Under the pieces are notes generated by a model that did no database searches, was not told the DNA's origin, and saw only the letters and a list, made by a program, of their open reading frames with translations. Shown piece by piece: positions 1 to 7,514 of a stretch of 23,314 nucleotides of DNA. Position 1 is the first letter of the stretch; each line of letters begins with the position of its first letter. Source of the DNA: Deinococcus ruber (lineage in GTDB: Bacteria > Deinococcota > Deinococci > Deinococcales > Deinococcaceae); assembly GCF_014648095.1 (NCBI RefSeq), contig NZ_BMQL01000068.1, forward strand, positions 1 through 23,314, in the 5' to 3' direction. The translations under genes and the position numbers were made by a program.

Positions 1-335
1 CCACCTCCGCCATCATTCTACGCCCGCTGATCCCAGCGTTCTTGTGAATCAGACCACTAGGTACCCACTGATCAGGTCGGTCAAGGCACGTTGGATGGTT
101 GCGCCGATGTGCGGTCCTGCTTGGAAGTGACCGGGGCGAGCGCCGACTGAACACACGGGCCTCGATGTCCAATGCCTGTTGCTGGAAGAGGCATCGCCGA
201 TGACGCCGCTGGAAGGATCGACGTTGAAGGCCAGGGGAGCGGGCACAGAGGTGAAGGTGCCGTTTTTATTCCGTGTGATGGCGTCTTCAAGACCGCGTGC
301 CCACACTGTTCACGTTCAGGCGGCACAATGCGGTC
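1..335. other. Gene-less left edge
   Basis: I see no recognisable gene, RNA or repeat in this stretch. Open frames on both strands exist but match no family I know and look like frame shadows. The last 40 bases lie directly upstream of the CoxG-like gene and should carry its promoter. An ACAAT box about ten bases before that start is the only promoter-like element I could pick out. Confidence 0.4.
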
Positions 336-800
336 ATGGCGATTTCTACCACCACGTTTCAGGGAAGTAATACCGTTGCCGCACCACGTGACCGGGTCTG
401 GGAGATGCTCCAGGATCCGGACGTGCTCTCCCGGATCATTCCAGGCCTGAGCGATGTGGTGACGCGTCAGCCGGGCCAGTTCCAGGCAGCTCTCAGCGTC
501 AATGTCGGGCCGGTCAAAGGCAAATTTAAGGCGGGCGTGCGCCTGACCAATCTCGTCCAGCCGGAGCAGATGAACCTGCAGGTCGAAGCCAAGAACATGA
601 CCGGTGGCGTGAACGTGGACGCTCAACTGAGCTTGACCGATCTGGGCGAGAGCACCCGCGTTGACTGGGTAGCCCGCCCTCAGCTGTCGGGCATCTTGGC
701 TGGCGTGGGGGGTAGGCTCCTCGAAAGTAAGGCCAAAGAACCTGGCGCTGGTCAGCGGTACGCCGATCGCTTCTTCAGCCGCTTGGCTCAGCAGGCCTGA
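336..800 (+). CDS. CoxG/SRPBCC family protein
   Basis: A 154-residue protein of the START-like SRPBCC superfamily, closest in pattern to CoxG (carbon monoxide dehydrogenase subunit G). Family members have a helix-grip fold enclosing a hydrophobic pocket. Seen in the sequence: an N-terminal strand, then APRDRVWEMLQDPDVLSRIIPG, the usual first helix and loop, then GPVKGKFKAGVRL and a C-terminal helix starting at LAGVGGRLLES. Length is normal for the family. The start chosen is the ATG at 336, because the 13 extra codons upstream do not resemble the family. No CO dehydrogenase genes are nearby, so a role in that enzyme is unlikely and the ligand is unknown. The stretch KAKEPGAGQRYADRFF is slightly longer than the usual end of the final helix. 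Confidence 0.8.
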   Translation: MAISTTTFQGSNTVAAPRDRVWEMLQDPDVLSRIIPGLSDVVTRQPGQFQAALSVNVGPVKGKFKAGVRLTNLVQPEQMNLQVEAKNMTGGVNVDAQLSLTDLGESTRVDWVARPQLSGILAGVGGRLLESKAKEPGAGQRYADRFFSRLAQQA

Positions 801-999
801 GCGGCCTCTCGTACAGGGAGAAACATCCTCAGGCGTGCACTGGGCTGCGAGTCATCGTCAATGATTCAGCACTGACGTGACAGAGTTGTCCCGCCGCTCC
901 ACCTGATCGGTCGTCCGTTGATGGCTCGCAGGTGCGCGGAGCCACGTCGTTCACGCGCTGAGGAGGCACGGCTGGACGCTTTTTAAAGCGGCAGGGATA

Positions 1000-1290
1000 C
1001 TACAGCAGGCCCTCGACGAGCACCATCTCAAACTCGGCAATCCCCTCTCTGGCCTGCTTCGCCTCTGCATACGCTGCAGAGGCATACCACGCCTGTGCAC
1101 GCTCCACGGTAGGAAACTCCAGCAGTACCATCCGCTCCGGGTGATACGGACCTTCCAACACCCTCATGAACCCTCCCCGCACCAGGTAATGGCCGCCAAA
1201 CTGCTTGACGGACTGCTCGGCAAGGTCACGATACGTTTGTATGCGGATGGGGTCAGAAACCCGAGTATTCACAATCACGTAGGCGGGCAT
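1000..1290 (-). CDS. DUF1330 domain protein
   Basis: A 96-residue protein of the DUF1330 family, small ferredoxin-like alpha/beta-barrel proteins of unknown function related to dimeric monooxygenases. The family pattern is clear: MPAYVIVNTRVSDP at the N terminus, then a helix, then GGHYLVRGG, LEGPYHPERMVLLEFP and the helix AQAWYASAAYAEAKQAR. It is full length. No partner gene is adjacent: the CoxG-like gene is on the other strand and ends 200 bases away. The 199 bases between them hold nothing I recognise except a short hairpin near 977-990, just past the stop codon. Confidence 0.9.
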   Translation of the reverse strand: MPAYVIVNTRVSDPIRIQTYRDLAEQSVKQFGGHYLVRGGFMRVLEGPYHPERMVLLEFPTVERAQAWYASAAYAEAKQAREGIAEFEMVLVEGLL

Positions 1291-1537
1291 CTTGAGAGTC
1301 TAACGCTCGGTGGTCGAGCATCGGGAAATGAAAGCTCAGGTCGGTGTGGATAGTGTCGTGCAGTGGTTTTCACGTTCCTGTAAAAGGAGTAGAACCGTTC
1401 AGGTCCAGTCAAAGAAGACGCTGCTTCCAACGTCGCTTGATGTTCGAAGCTGCGCTGTCATCATCTGGGCGGTCGGTGGTCTTCCCATCGGTAAGCAAGG
1501 CCAAGGAAAGTTCATGACGGTCCCTGGCCAACTTGAC

Positions 1538-1555
1538 AGCCATACCGGTATGGCT
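1538..1555. other. Candidate parS centromere, copy 1
   Basis: A perfect 18-bp palindrome, AGCCATACCGGTATGGCT, lies 5 bp past the parB stop codon. Its central 16 bases recur exactly at 3263-3278, just upstream of parA, and I found the motif nowhere else in the window. Perfect palindromes flanking a parAB operon are the usual form of ParB-binding centromeres. It differs from the chromosomal parS consensus (TGTTTC..GAAACA), as expected for a plasmid-type system. ParB binding is inferred. Confidence 0.75.
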
Positions 1556-1560
1556 ACGTG

Positions 1561-2463
1561 TCAGTCGTTCTGCTCAGACGAAGCCCGAAGGACGTCTGGC
1601 ATGCGCGCAAGCCAGCGCTCGATGGCCTTTTTCTCGTCAGGTTGAAGACGGGCCATGAAGCGGCGGCTGGACAGACGACGAGCGACCATAGCCGCCTGCG
1701 TGGTCGAGGTCTCCCCTGCCTCGTTGGAGCGGCCCATCCGCTCCGCTTCTACCCGCAATGCGGTGCGGCTCAGGCCCTGTTGGGCCAGGGCAATCAGCTG
1801 CGCGTGGTGCGCTTCCGGCGTTCCGGCAATGACACCGGCCAGGGTGTAGGGCAAGCCAGCCCGGAGAGCGTCAAGCAGCAGGGGGGGCCAGTTGAGGATG
1901 CGGAGCTTGTTCTTGGCGAAAGTCACCCACGTTTCTCCCAGGGGTGCAAAGAGAGCTTCCAGGGCCTGTGCCTCGAGCCCAGGTTGTTCCTTTGTCAGGC
2001 GCGTGAGCCGAACCTTCGCCTGCTCTCTGGGAAGCGCTAACGCCAGAGCAACCAGATCGAGCTTGCCGTCGACCTCGTCAATGATGTTCAGATCCTCACG
2101 CTGGAGGTTCTCGATCAGTGCAGCTGCCCGTGCCTGGAGATCCGTGAGTTCACGGATGACCACCGGGACTTCCTGAAGTCCTGCCAGGCCTGCCGCTCGC
2201 CAACGCCGCTCACCTGCCACGATCTCATAGCCTCCGTCGACTGGACGCACCAGCAGCGGCTGGAGGACACCATGCTCCTGAATGCTGACTGCCAATTCTT
2301 GAAGCCCAGGATCACTGAACGTTCGCCGAGGCTGCTGGCTTCCAGGCTTCAGAGCGTCCAGCCCTACAGTCCGGGGAGAAACCTGACCAGGCAATGTCAG
2401 GTCAGAGCTTCCTTCCAGCAGACCCGCAAGGTTCCGCTTCCGCTCAGGCCGTTTGGATGTCAT
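1561..2463 (-). CDS. parB: ParB partition protein
   Basis: A 300-residue ParB/Spo0J-family centromere-binding protein. It is expected to bind parS, spread as a CTP-dependent clamp and stimulate ParA for replicon segregation. Seen: the N-terminal ParB/Srx domain at about residues 30-125, with [20 protein letters not shown], the GERRWRA motif at 84-90 (the CTP-binding box in known ParBs) and ENLQREDLN at 118-126, followed by a helical DNA-binding region. The start is the ATG at 2463, which overlaps the parA stop as ATGA and has a purine-rich GGGAGGG ribosome site. The longer reading frame from 2592 is only shadow inside parA. The region after ENLQREDLN is more compact than in chromosomal ParB, as in plasmid types. 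The candidate parS sites flank the operon. Confidence 0.93.
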   Translation of the reverse strand: MTSKRPERKRNLAGLLEGSSDLTLPGQVSPRTVGLDALKPGSQQPRRTFSDPGLQELAVSIQEHGVLQPLLVRPVDGGYEIVAGERRWRAAGLAGLQEVPVVIRELTDLQARAAALIENLQREDLNIIDEVDGKLDLVALALALPREQAKVRLTRLTKEQPGLEAQALEALFAPLGETWVTFAKNKLRILNWPPLLLDALRAGLPYTLAGVIAGTPEAHHAQLIALAQQGLSRTALRVEAERMGRSNEAGETSTTQAAMVARRLSSRRFMARLQPDEKKAIERWLARMPDVLRASSEQND

Positions 2464-3239
2464 GCTTCCCTCCCGACACGCAGACCCACCGCATCCACGA
2501 TATCCGCAGTCAATGTCATGATGTCCCGGTGCACCGGACTGTCGGGAGCATACACACCGACTGGCGCACCCTGCGCCGTCGAATCGAGCCACACCGCCTC
2601 GCGCTGAGGCACGGGCGTTGCGAGAGGGGACAGATGTGCTTTCAGATCCGCCAGAGCTTCCCGGTCGTGCAGGCGCCGAGCGTCATAAAAGGTCGGCACA
2701 TACAACGCGACTGTCAGATCCGGACGCACCTCCCGGTATTCACTGAACGCCTCTTGGAGCCCGGGGAGAGCATCCAACCCCTTTTGCCGGGTCGGCACAG
2801 GAACGACCATCTGGTCAGCCGCGAGCGCCCCAAGGATGGCCAGCTGCCCAAGACTGGGAGGACTATCGATCAGCACCACGTCATACCGATCAGCCACAGC
2901 ACTCAGAGCGCGGCGAAGACGGCTCTGTGCGCCCACTCGCCCCATCATCTGACTTTCTGCCAGTGCCAGTCCCACATGCGCAGGAATCAGGTGCAGACCA
3001 TACACTTCAATTGGCGTTGGCAGAGGCAGCCCGTCAACAACCGCGCCATACACTGTTTGAGCTCGCGTGACGCCGGTCACGCCCAACCAACCAGTGAGGT
3101 TGGCCTGAGGGTCGAGGTCGATCAGCAGGACGCGCTGTCCATGGTGGGCCAGCTCGTGCCCAACATTCAGCGTCAAGCTGGTCTTGCCCGCTCCCCCCGC
3201 ATGGTTGAAAACAGTGAGAGTAATCACGTCCAACACCAT
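2460..3239 (-). CDS. parA: ParA partition ATPase
   Basis: A 259-residue ParA/Soj-family ATPase that would move or anchor ParB-parS complexes on the nucleoid. Seen: the P-loop [11 protein letters not shown] at residues 11-21, the switch I strand [13 protein letters not shown] at 37-49, and the Walker B segment [13 protein letters not shown]. The deviant Walker A motif of ParA is normally KGGxGK[ST]; here its first lysine is alanine (A14) while K19 is kept. I recall similar HAGG forms in other Deinococcus replicons but could not check this. No clear ribosome binding site precedes the ATG at 3239, so translation may be leaderless or the true start may be the GTG at codon 2 or 5. The palindrome 24 bp upstream suggests autoregulation through ParB. 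Confidence 0.93.
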   Translation of the reverse strand: MVLDVITLTVFNHAGGAGKTSLTLNVGHELAHHGQRVLLIDLDPQANLTGWLGVTGVTRAQTVYGAVVDGLPLPTPIEVYGLHLIPAHVGLALAESQMMGRVGAQSRLRRALSAVADRYDVVLIDSPPSLGQLAILGALAADQMVVPVPTRQKGLDALPGLQEAFSEYREVRPDLTVALYVPTFYDARRLHDREALADLKAHLSPLATPVPQREAVWLDSTAQGAPVGVYAPDSPVHRDIMTLTADIVDAVGLRVGREA

Positions 3240-3262
3240 ACGCTAACCGCATCACCAGAGCG

Positions 3263-3278
3263 GCCATACCGGTATGGC
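3263..3278. other. Candidate parS centromere, copy 2
   Basis: A perfect 16-bp palindrome, GCCATACCGGTATGGC, 24 bp upstream of the parA start and identical to the core of the copy after parB. Its position would let bound ParB repress the parAB promoter, which must lie at or near the site. Confidence 0.75.
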
Positions 3279-3382
3279 TGATCCAGCAGTCGAGGTTTTC
3301 TGCCCATTCCTCAGTGGTGTTCCGCGTACCACGCGTCTGGGAACGCGAGCTCACGCCTGCTCAAACCGGCGGCAAGATCCAC

Positions 3383-3544
3383 ATGACCGTTGAGAACATT
3401 GAAGCGGGCCTAATTGACTTCAAAATGCTGGCGGCGCAGACGCAGCAGAAGATGACCGCGAGTTACACCAAAGGTCAAACGCTCGGAACTACCCGTGCGA
3501 AGGCGAAAGCAGTGGCGAAGAAGGCGCTAACCAAACGTAAGTAG
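3383..3544 (+). CDS. Small lysine-rich hypothetical protein
   Basis: A 53-residue open frame divergent from parA. The N-terminal half is mixed (MTVENIEAGLIDFKMLAAQ). The C-terminal third is strongly basic, with alternating Ala and Lys (KAKAVAKKALTKRK), the kind of tail that binds nucleic acid. Codons mostly end in G or C, as in neighbouring genes. No good ribosome binding site precedes the ATG. The frame extends back to 3314, but that part does not look like a protein start. I do not recognise a family. It could be a chance frame. Confidence 0.35.
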   Translation: MTVENIEAGLIDFKMLAAQTQQKMTASYTKGQTLGTTRAKAKAVAKKALTKRK

Positions 3545-3675
3545 AACAAGAGAATCAGGCTACCATTATAGGTACAGACCGTCGACGATCAGTCACCAAG
3601 CAGGGTCGCTGCGGGAAAGAAAGCACATGCCACCAGCATTCTCCCCATGTCCCCACCAGCGCGTATCGTGGTGCA

Positions 3676-3924
3676 GTGCTTCGATTCGTGATCTTCGTAT
3701 TGACAGCGATCTTCTGGACGCTGGTGATCGCCGATATTCTGGCGCTGCCTGGCCAGCTCTTCGCACCGGCATGGCGCACCTTCGCAGCCGTGACGTGTTT
3801 GACTGGCACTGGCGCGAGCATCTGTGCGGTGTGGGTCTGCCGAGAGGAAACACGCAAGGCGAAACGGAAGACGCGCCGATCGAATGAGCGGCCCCTCGAG
3901 CGGCACAGACGCGACAGCGCTTAG
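3676..3924 (+). CDS. Small two-TM membrane protein
   Basis: An 82-residue open frame starting with GTG. It encodes two hydrophobic stretches (about residues 3-23, FVIFVLTAIFWTLVIADI, and 38-56, TFAAVTCLTGTGASICAVWV) separated by a short loop, then a very basic cytoplasmic-type tail (KAKRKTRR). Third codon positions are mostly G or C, unlike the competing frames here, which is why I prefer this reading. No ribosome site is visible before the GTG. Family and function are unknown. Confidence 0.45.
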   Translation: MLRFVIFVLTAIFWTLVIADILALPGQLFAPAWRTFAAVTCLTGTGASICAVWVCREETRKAKRKTRRSNERPLERHRRDSA

Positions 3925-4274
3925 CATCAATCCTGCAAAAACCAACGCATCGGCTCAAAAGACCTCCGCCAACCGCAAGGAACAGCCAACCGGTAACAGA
4001 AGAGAGCAGCCGACCCGCCCCAACAGATCAAGCAACGGGAAGAGGGGAGATATCAGAAACTGCTGGCAACGACGTTGAAGTATGATCAGCGGCATGTCCA
4101 GCGATCCTGACAAACTCACAACCACCTCTTCGGAGGTCGATTAACTGCTCCCCACTTCACTGCTCTATCAAGTTGATGTGTCCCCAAATTCTGCAGGTAT
4201 CAAGTGTGATCACGGCATTCGCGGCGCTTCACTCTAAACTTCCATTGCCACGCTGCGAACCGCCCCTCCTTAGT
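3925..4274. other. Gene-less stretch upstream of the RNA/TROVE cassette
   Basis: No convincing gene. The first half encodes only low-complexity Asn/Arg/Thr/Ser-rich frames. At 4124-4137 there is a small hairpin, ACCTC-TTCG-GAGGT, with a stable UUCG-type tetraloop. It is not followed by a T run, so it is at best a weak transcription stop or an RNA processing element. The region just before 4275 should contain the upstream half of the promoter, but no good -35 box is visible. Confidence 0.4.
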
Positions 4275-4280
4275 TATACT
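4275..4280 (+). promoter_or_regulatory. -10 box of the RNA/TROVE transcript
   Basis: TATACT, one mismatch from the TATAAT consensus. A start site 6-7 bases downstream falls at about 4286-4287, within two or three bases of the first paired base of the long RNA stem (4284). That match supports both the promoter and the RNA boundary. The -35 position (CTGCGA, about 16 bases upstream) is weak. Confidence 0.5.
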
Positions 4281-4283
4281 GGG

Positions 4284-4385
4284 AGGCAGAACGTCGTCCG
4301 TGGGACTCTGGCGTGACTTCCGAGACATCCCTCTGAAGGTTGCACCTTGCCGTCACGCCGCCACTTCCCGGGCGGCGTTCTGCTT
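4284..4385 (+). ncRNA. Candidate Y-RNA-like structured RNA
   Basis: About 102 nt with paired ends. The outer stem joins 4284-4300 to 4369-4385: 17 consecutive pairs, three of them G-U, with no bulge. The inner stem joins 4309-4317 to 4352-4360 (8 Watson-Crick pairs plus one G-U). The enclosed 34 nt can form two small hairpins, GAG/CTC at 4322-4333 and AAGGT-TGC-ACCTT at 4336-4348. Closed terminal stems with an internal domain are the plan of Y RNAs, which bind Ro/TROVE proteins; in D. radiodurans the Y RNA gene sits just upstream of rsr. The 5' strand contains GTCCG, similar to the Ro-binding GGUCCGA of Y RNAs, but the bulge usual in that helix is absent. The stem ends directly before the ribosome site (AGGAGA) of the TROVE-like gene, and a rival hairpin (4356-4362 with 4371-4377) exists, so a regulatory 5' UTR is the main alternative. 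No T-run terminator follows; the RNA would have to be processed from the mRNA. Confidence 0.6.
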
Positions 4386-4396
4386 GAGGAGACACC

Positions 4397-5818
4397 ATGC
4401 CGAGTGTCGAGAGTGTCGCCCGCGAAGACCTGATCCTGTTTCTGAACGCCGCCTTCGCCTGCACCGGGCAGCGCGAGTTCTACCACACCGCCGACGAACA
4501 GCGGGTCAGCGTGCAGTTCCTGCATGCCTACATTCTCGGAAATTATCGGCGGCTGTACGCCCGCACGCTGGCAGCTGGCATCAACGACTTCAATGCGGCC
4601 GAGATCATCGTGAACCTGCTGCGGAGTGGGCAGGACACACCGGTCGCCTTCAGGGCTGAGGAGAATGCGCTGCTGACCGTGGCGCTTGGCCGCTTGCCGC
4701 CCCAGCGGGGCTGGAAGCTGATCACCCGGCTGCGACAGGAGCGGATCAACAATCGCCGAACCCGGGCACTCGTGAGGGCGTACACCCTGGGCCAGCGGGA
4801 TCTCACCTTCCAGGCGGTGAAGTACCGTCGGCACGTGCGGGCAGCGGCCGTACATACCCATCTGTCGCTGCCGGGCGAGCTGCCCGCCTTCCTGTTCGGG
4901 GAGCAACAGAAGGTCTTCCGGACGCCCCTGCTGGAAACCTTCCGGCAGGCCCGCTATAGCCACCAGGCGGTGTACGACCTTCCCTTCACCGTGGCGCAGG
5001 GGATGGCCGCGAAGCACGGCATCGCGCCCAGCGTCTTCCTGACGAACATCGCGCCGCGGCTGACCGAACGCGAGCGGCTCCGCGTCCAGGGCCGCAGTGA
5101 CGGCAAGGTCGAGGTGCATCCTGAACGGCTGCCGCTGACCGCCCTGTGCAGTTATGTGCTGTCCCTGCCCACAGCGGAGCGGCACGAACGGCAGCATGCG
5201 TTGATCGACTGGCTGGACGTGGCTGCGCGTCAGGTCCTCCGGCGTCGGCCGCTGCCGCTCCCTGAGGGACGGACCGCAGCGGTGCTCGACAATTCATACT
5301 CGTCGTCCGGTTCGCGGGAGAAGCATCGCCGGCCCCTCGCCCTCGCGCTGGCCTCCGACTGGCTGCTCCGGTCCGCCGTTCCTGACGACACGTACCGCGC
5401 CTTCTGGACGCATCCGGTTTCCTCGCCATTGATGGTCCGGGCGCAGGGCCAGACGAATCTCACCGACCGCTTCCTGGACGCGCTGGAATGGGGCGCTCAG
5501 ACGGTGATTGTGGTGTCTGACGCCGTGGAAAACGATCCGCCGGACATCTTCCATGCCGCCTACCTGGCGGCCCGGCGGCTGGTGCCGAACCTGAGCGTCC
5601 TGCACTTCAACCCGGTCTTCGATGCCGAGATGCTGACGGTGCGGCCCCTCAGCGCAGCGGTGCCGGCGGTGGGACTGCGGGACGCCGATGATCTGCCGAC
5701 TGCCATGGGCTTTGCCCGCTTTGCCTCCGGGCAGACGGACGTAGGCGACCTCGAACGGTACCTGGCCGGCCGGGTCGAGGCCTTTTTGAACACAGGACGG
5801 GCGCATGTTGACGCTTGA
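4397..5818 (+). CDS. TROVE-like / vWA domain protein (Ro-related)
   Basis: A 473-residue protein with the plan of Ro60/Rsr. The helical N-terminal part (about 1-290) resembles a diverged TROVE RNA-binding ring: EFYHTADEQ at 27-35, LHAYILGN near 42-49 and AEENALLTVALGRLP at 87-101. The C-terminal von Willebrand A domain (about 292-465) keeps the full metal-site (MIDAS) set: DNSYS at 298-302, T353 in GQTNLT, and D375 in VVSDAVEND. Ro proteins bind Y RNAs on the ring and misfolded RNA in its hole, and in bacteria work with exonucleases or RNA ligases. Ro60 is longer (about 520-540), and this sequence is far from the standard Ro type, so it is best called Ro-like. The ribosome site AGGAGA precedes the ATG, immediately after a candidate Y-like RNA. 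The next gene overlaps by 14 bp. Recognition is by pattern, not by search. Confidence 0.75.
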   Translation: MPSVESVAREDLILFLNAAFACTGQREFYHTADEQRVSVQFLHAYILGNYRRLYARTLAAGINDFNAAEIIVNLLRSGQDTPVAFRAEENALLTVALGRLPPQRGWKLITRLRQERINNRRTRALVRAYTLGQRDLTFQAVKYRRHVRAAAVHTHLSLPGELPAFLFGEQQKVFRTPLLETFRQARYSHQAVYDLPFTVAQGMAAKHGIAPSVFLTNIAPRLTERERLRVQGRSDGKVEVHPERLPLTALCSYVLSLPTAERHERQHALIDWLDVAARQVLRRRPLPLPEGRTAAVLDNSYSSSGSREKHRRPLALALASDWLLRSAVPDDTYRAFWTHPVSSPLMVRAQGQTNLTDRFLDALEWGAQTVIVVSDAVENDPPDIFHAAYLAARRLVPNLSVLHFNPVFDAEMLTVRPLSAAVPAVGLRDADDLPTAMGFARFASGQTDVGDLERYLAGRVEAFLNTGRAHVDA

Positions 5819-6935
5819 AGGCCTGACGCCAGCCCCGGCGCAGGTGCGCGGCGCGTTCCGGCTGGTTCCCCTGCTGCGCGACCAGCCGTGTGACGACGTT
5901 CGCCTGACGCCGCACACCATGGCCCCCGGTCTGAAGGTGGTGGCCCTGCCGGACCGCACGAGCTACACCGCCTTCGTGCCGCACGCCCTGCTGCTGGAAT
6001 GGGACCGGACTGGGGCTCCGCTGATGGCCCTGGGCGGTCAGGTAGGGCGTCCGGGTCGGTCCGACTGGTGCGGCATCGAGATGGTTCAGAAGATGCGCAA
6101 GCGAGAAGGTGCAGGTGGGTTGCGGTTTCTGCCACTGCATCTGGCGCTCGAAGGTCTGCTGGCGCTGCATTTCGCGCCGCCACGCACCGCCTGGAAAGAA
6201 CTGTCACGGGACTTTCTTAAAGTTGGTCTGGGAAGCCGCTCTGAATCCGGCATTCCGGGCGCGGTTCTCCCAGGTTTTGAGGACGCCCTCAAGACCTTCG
6301 AGCTGCACGACACTCAGGTCGGCCTGCTGGTCTTCGTAGGGGAGCAGCTCGCCTCGGCCTTCGTGGTACCGTCCGCGCAGGACTACCGCCGACTGCACCG
6401 AAGCGTGCTGGAAGACCTCTACGGCGAGCTGGTTCTCCTATACGCAGCGCTGTATCCGGACCCACCGCTGCTTCAGGCGACGCCCCGTTTCGAGCACGCC
6501 CGCTCGCTGGCTGAGCTGCGAGCGGGGCTGATGGTCCTACGGCAGGAATGGGCGGCGTTCGTGCAGGTCGACCTGCTGACCGATCTGCTGAACCGGCCAG
6601 TGCTGACCGAGATGGTCTACGAGCCGGGTCCGCTACGGCTGGAACGGTTCATCACGGATCTTGACCCGGCACAGCTGAACCACATTGGGGAGCGACTGAT
6701 CCGGCCGAACGGTGAGCTGCTGTACCTGAAGACCTTCCAGCTGTCTGCCGCCCAGACCCGGCGCACGTACCTGCTGCAACAACTCGCACGGTACGAGTGG
6801 CATCTGGGAGACGCGGCCGTTGGCCTGGGGGTGAGTGTGCCAGAGCTTGTGGACCGGATCACGCGGACTGGCTTCGGGTATCTGTTGACGCAGGCGGTGC
6901 GGGAGACGGCAGCGAAAGCAATCCGGGGAACCTGA
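5805..6935 (+). CDS. ARPP-2-like protein with C-terminal HTH
   Basis: A 376-residue soluble protein whose start lies inside the end of the TROVE-like gene (14-bp overlap), so the two are co-transcribed and probably translationally coupled. From memory it resembles the ARPP-2 family, uncharacterised proteins named in comparative work on RNA-repair and ADP-ribosyl-type systems. Segments that fit are VRGAFRLVPLLRDQP near the N terminus, LRFLPLHLALEGLLALHF near 106-123, FEDALKTFELHDTQVGLLVF, and ASAFVVPSAQDYRRLH. The last 50 residues contain a Fis-type helix-turn-helix pattern: LARYEWHLGDAAVGLGVSVP, then ELVDRI (about 327-352). The last feature suggests DNA binding, perhaps control of its own operon, and is my inference. 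The enzymatic role, if any, is unknown; no classic catalytic motif is evident. If the family name is wrong, the conserved pairing with a TROVE-like gene still links it to RNA handling. Confidence 0.6.
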   Translation: MLTLEGLTPAPAQVRGAFRLVPLLRDQPCDDVRLTPHTMAPGLKVVALPDRTSYTAFVPHALLLEWDRTGAPLMALGGQVGRPGRSDWCGIEMVQKMRKREGAGGLRFLPLHLALEGLLALHFAPPRTAWKELSRDFLKVGLGSRSESGIPGAVLPGFEDALKTFELHDTQVGLLVFVGEQLASAFVVPSAQDYRRLHRSVLEDLYGELVLLYAALYPDPPLLQATPRFEHARSLAELRAGLMVLRQEWAAFVQVDLLTDLLNRPVLTEMVYEPGPLRLERFITDLDPAQLNHIGERLIRPNGELLYLKTFQLSAAQTRRTYLLQQLARYEWHLGDAAVGLGVSVPELVDRITRTGFGYLLTQAVRETAAKAIRGT

Positions 6936-6961
6936 ACTGGTGCTGCCCCTGAAGAATTCGG

Positions 6962-7417
6962 ATGGGGGCTTCGCTGCAAGTGCTGGGTCCCGTACAAAGG
7001 ATCAAGCGGCCACCCAGGGCTGTGACCCAGTCCCCTGTCTCCAAGGTACGCAGGGATCAAGAAGGCCTGACCACCGATGCGCAGACCGTCAGCCTGAATG
7101 TGGCGCAGGGCTGCTCAGGTGGGCTGGATGTGAGAACCGGCACGGTGCGCTCCATCGGTGCCCACCTGATCATCGTCACCGATGACAACAACCCGGCTGT
7201 GAGCTTTGCCACCGCGCAACTCGACAGTTTCGTGACCGACTTCGATACGAACACCTGGCCGACGCTGACCGGCGCGTTCGGAGAGCCGAGCGACCTGGAC
7301 AACAACGGTCATGTGGTGGCCTTCGTCACCCGCGCCGTGAATGAACTGTCGCCACCAGCCTCATCGGTGGCGAAGTATGGTATACGCCTACCACCTCGGA
7401 AGCTGATCAGCCGTTGA
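6962..7417 (+). pseudogene. Fragment of M30-like metalloprotease
   Basis: An open frame whose middle (about 7085-7370) resembles the part of hyicolysin-type M30 zinc metalloproteases before the active site: GTVRSIGAHLIIVTDDNNP, LDSFVTDFDTNTWPTLTGAFG, then DLDNNGHVVAFVTRAVNELS. In intact relatives this is followed by a longer catalytic part with HExxH, which is absent. Instead the frame breaks after about 7375 into unrelated sequence. No signal peptide is readable at the front, so both ends are lost. It is 26 bp past the ARPP-2-like gene but not part of that operon functionally. Confidence 0.5.
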
Positions 7418-7514
7418 CCGCAATCGTGCTGATCAGGACGTTGTGATTGGTAATGGGCCGATAGCCTGCTCTCTCACTCAGCGAAATCGGTGGAAAGCCT
7501 ACGCTCTGGGCTAG

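Noticed and set aside
81..626. Long minus-strand frame (181 codons)
   Set aside because: It runs antisense to the CoxG-like gene and has no family features.
2394..3281. Plus-strand frame of 295 codons
   Set aside because: Shadow of parA and parB; His/Gln/Arg-rich composition without motifs.
4124..4137. UUCG hairpin as a terminator
   Set aside because: No T run follows and no clear gene ends just before it; kept only as a note.
4284..4385. tRNA or intrinsic terminator explanation for the structured leader
   Set aside because: No acceptor/anticodon layout of a tRNA and no T run after the outer stem; the length of the stem exceeds a normal terminator.
4274..5197. Minus-strand frame of 307 codons
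   Set aside because: Antisense to the TROVE-like gene and its RNA; composition typical of a high-GC shadow.
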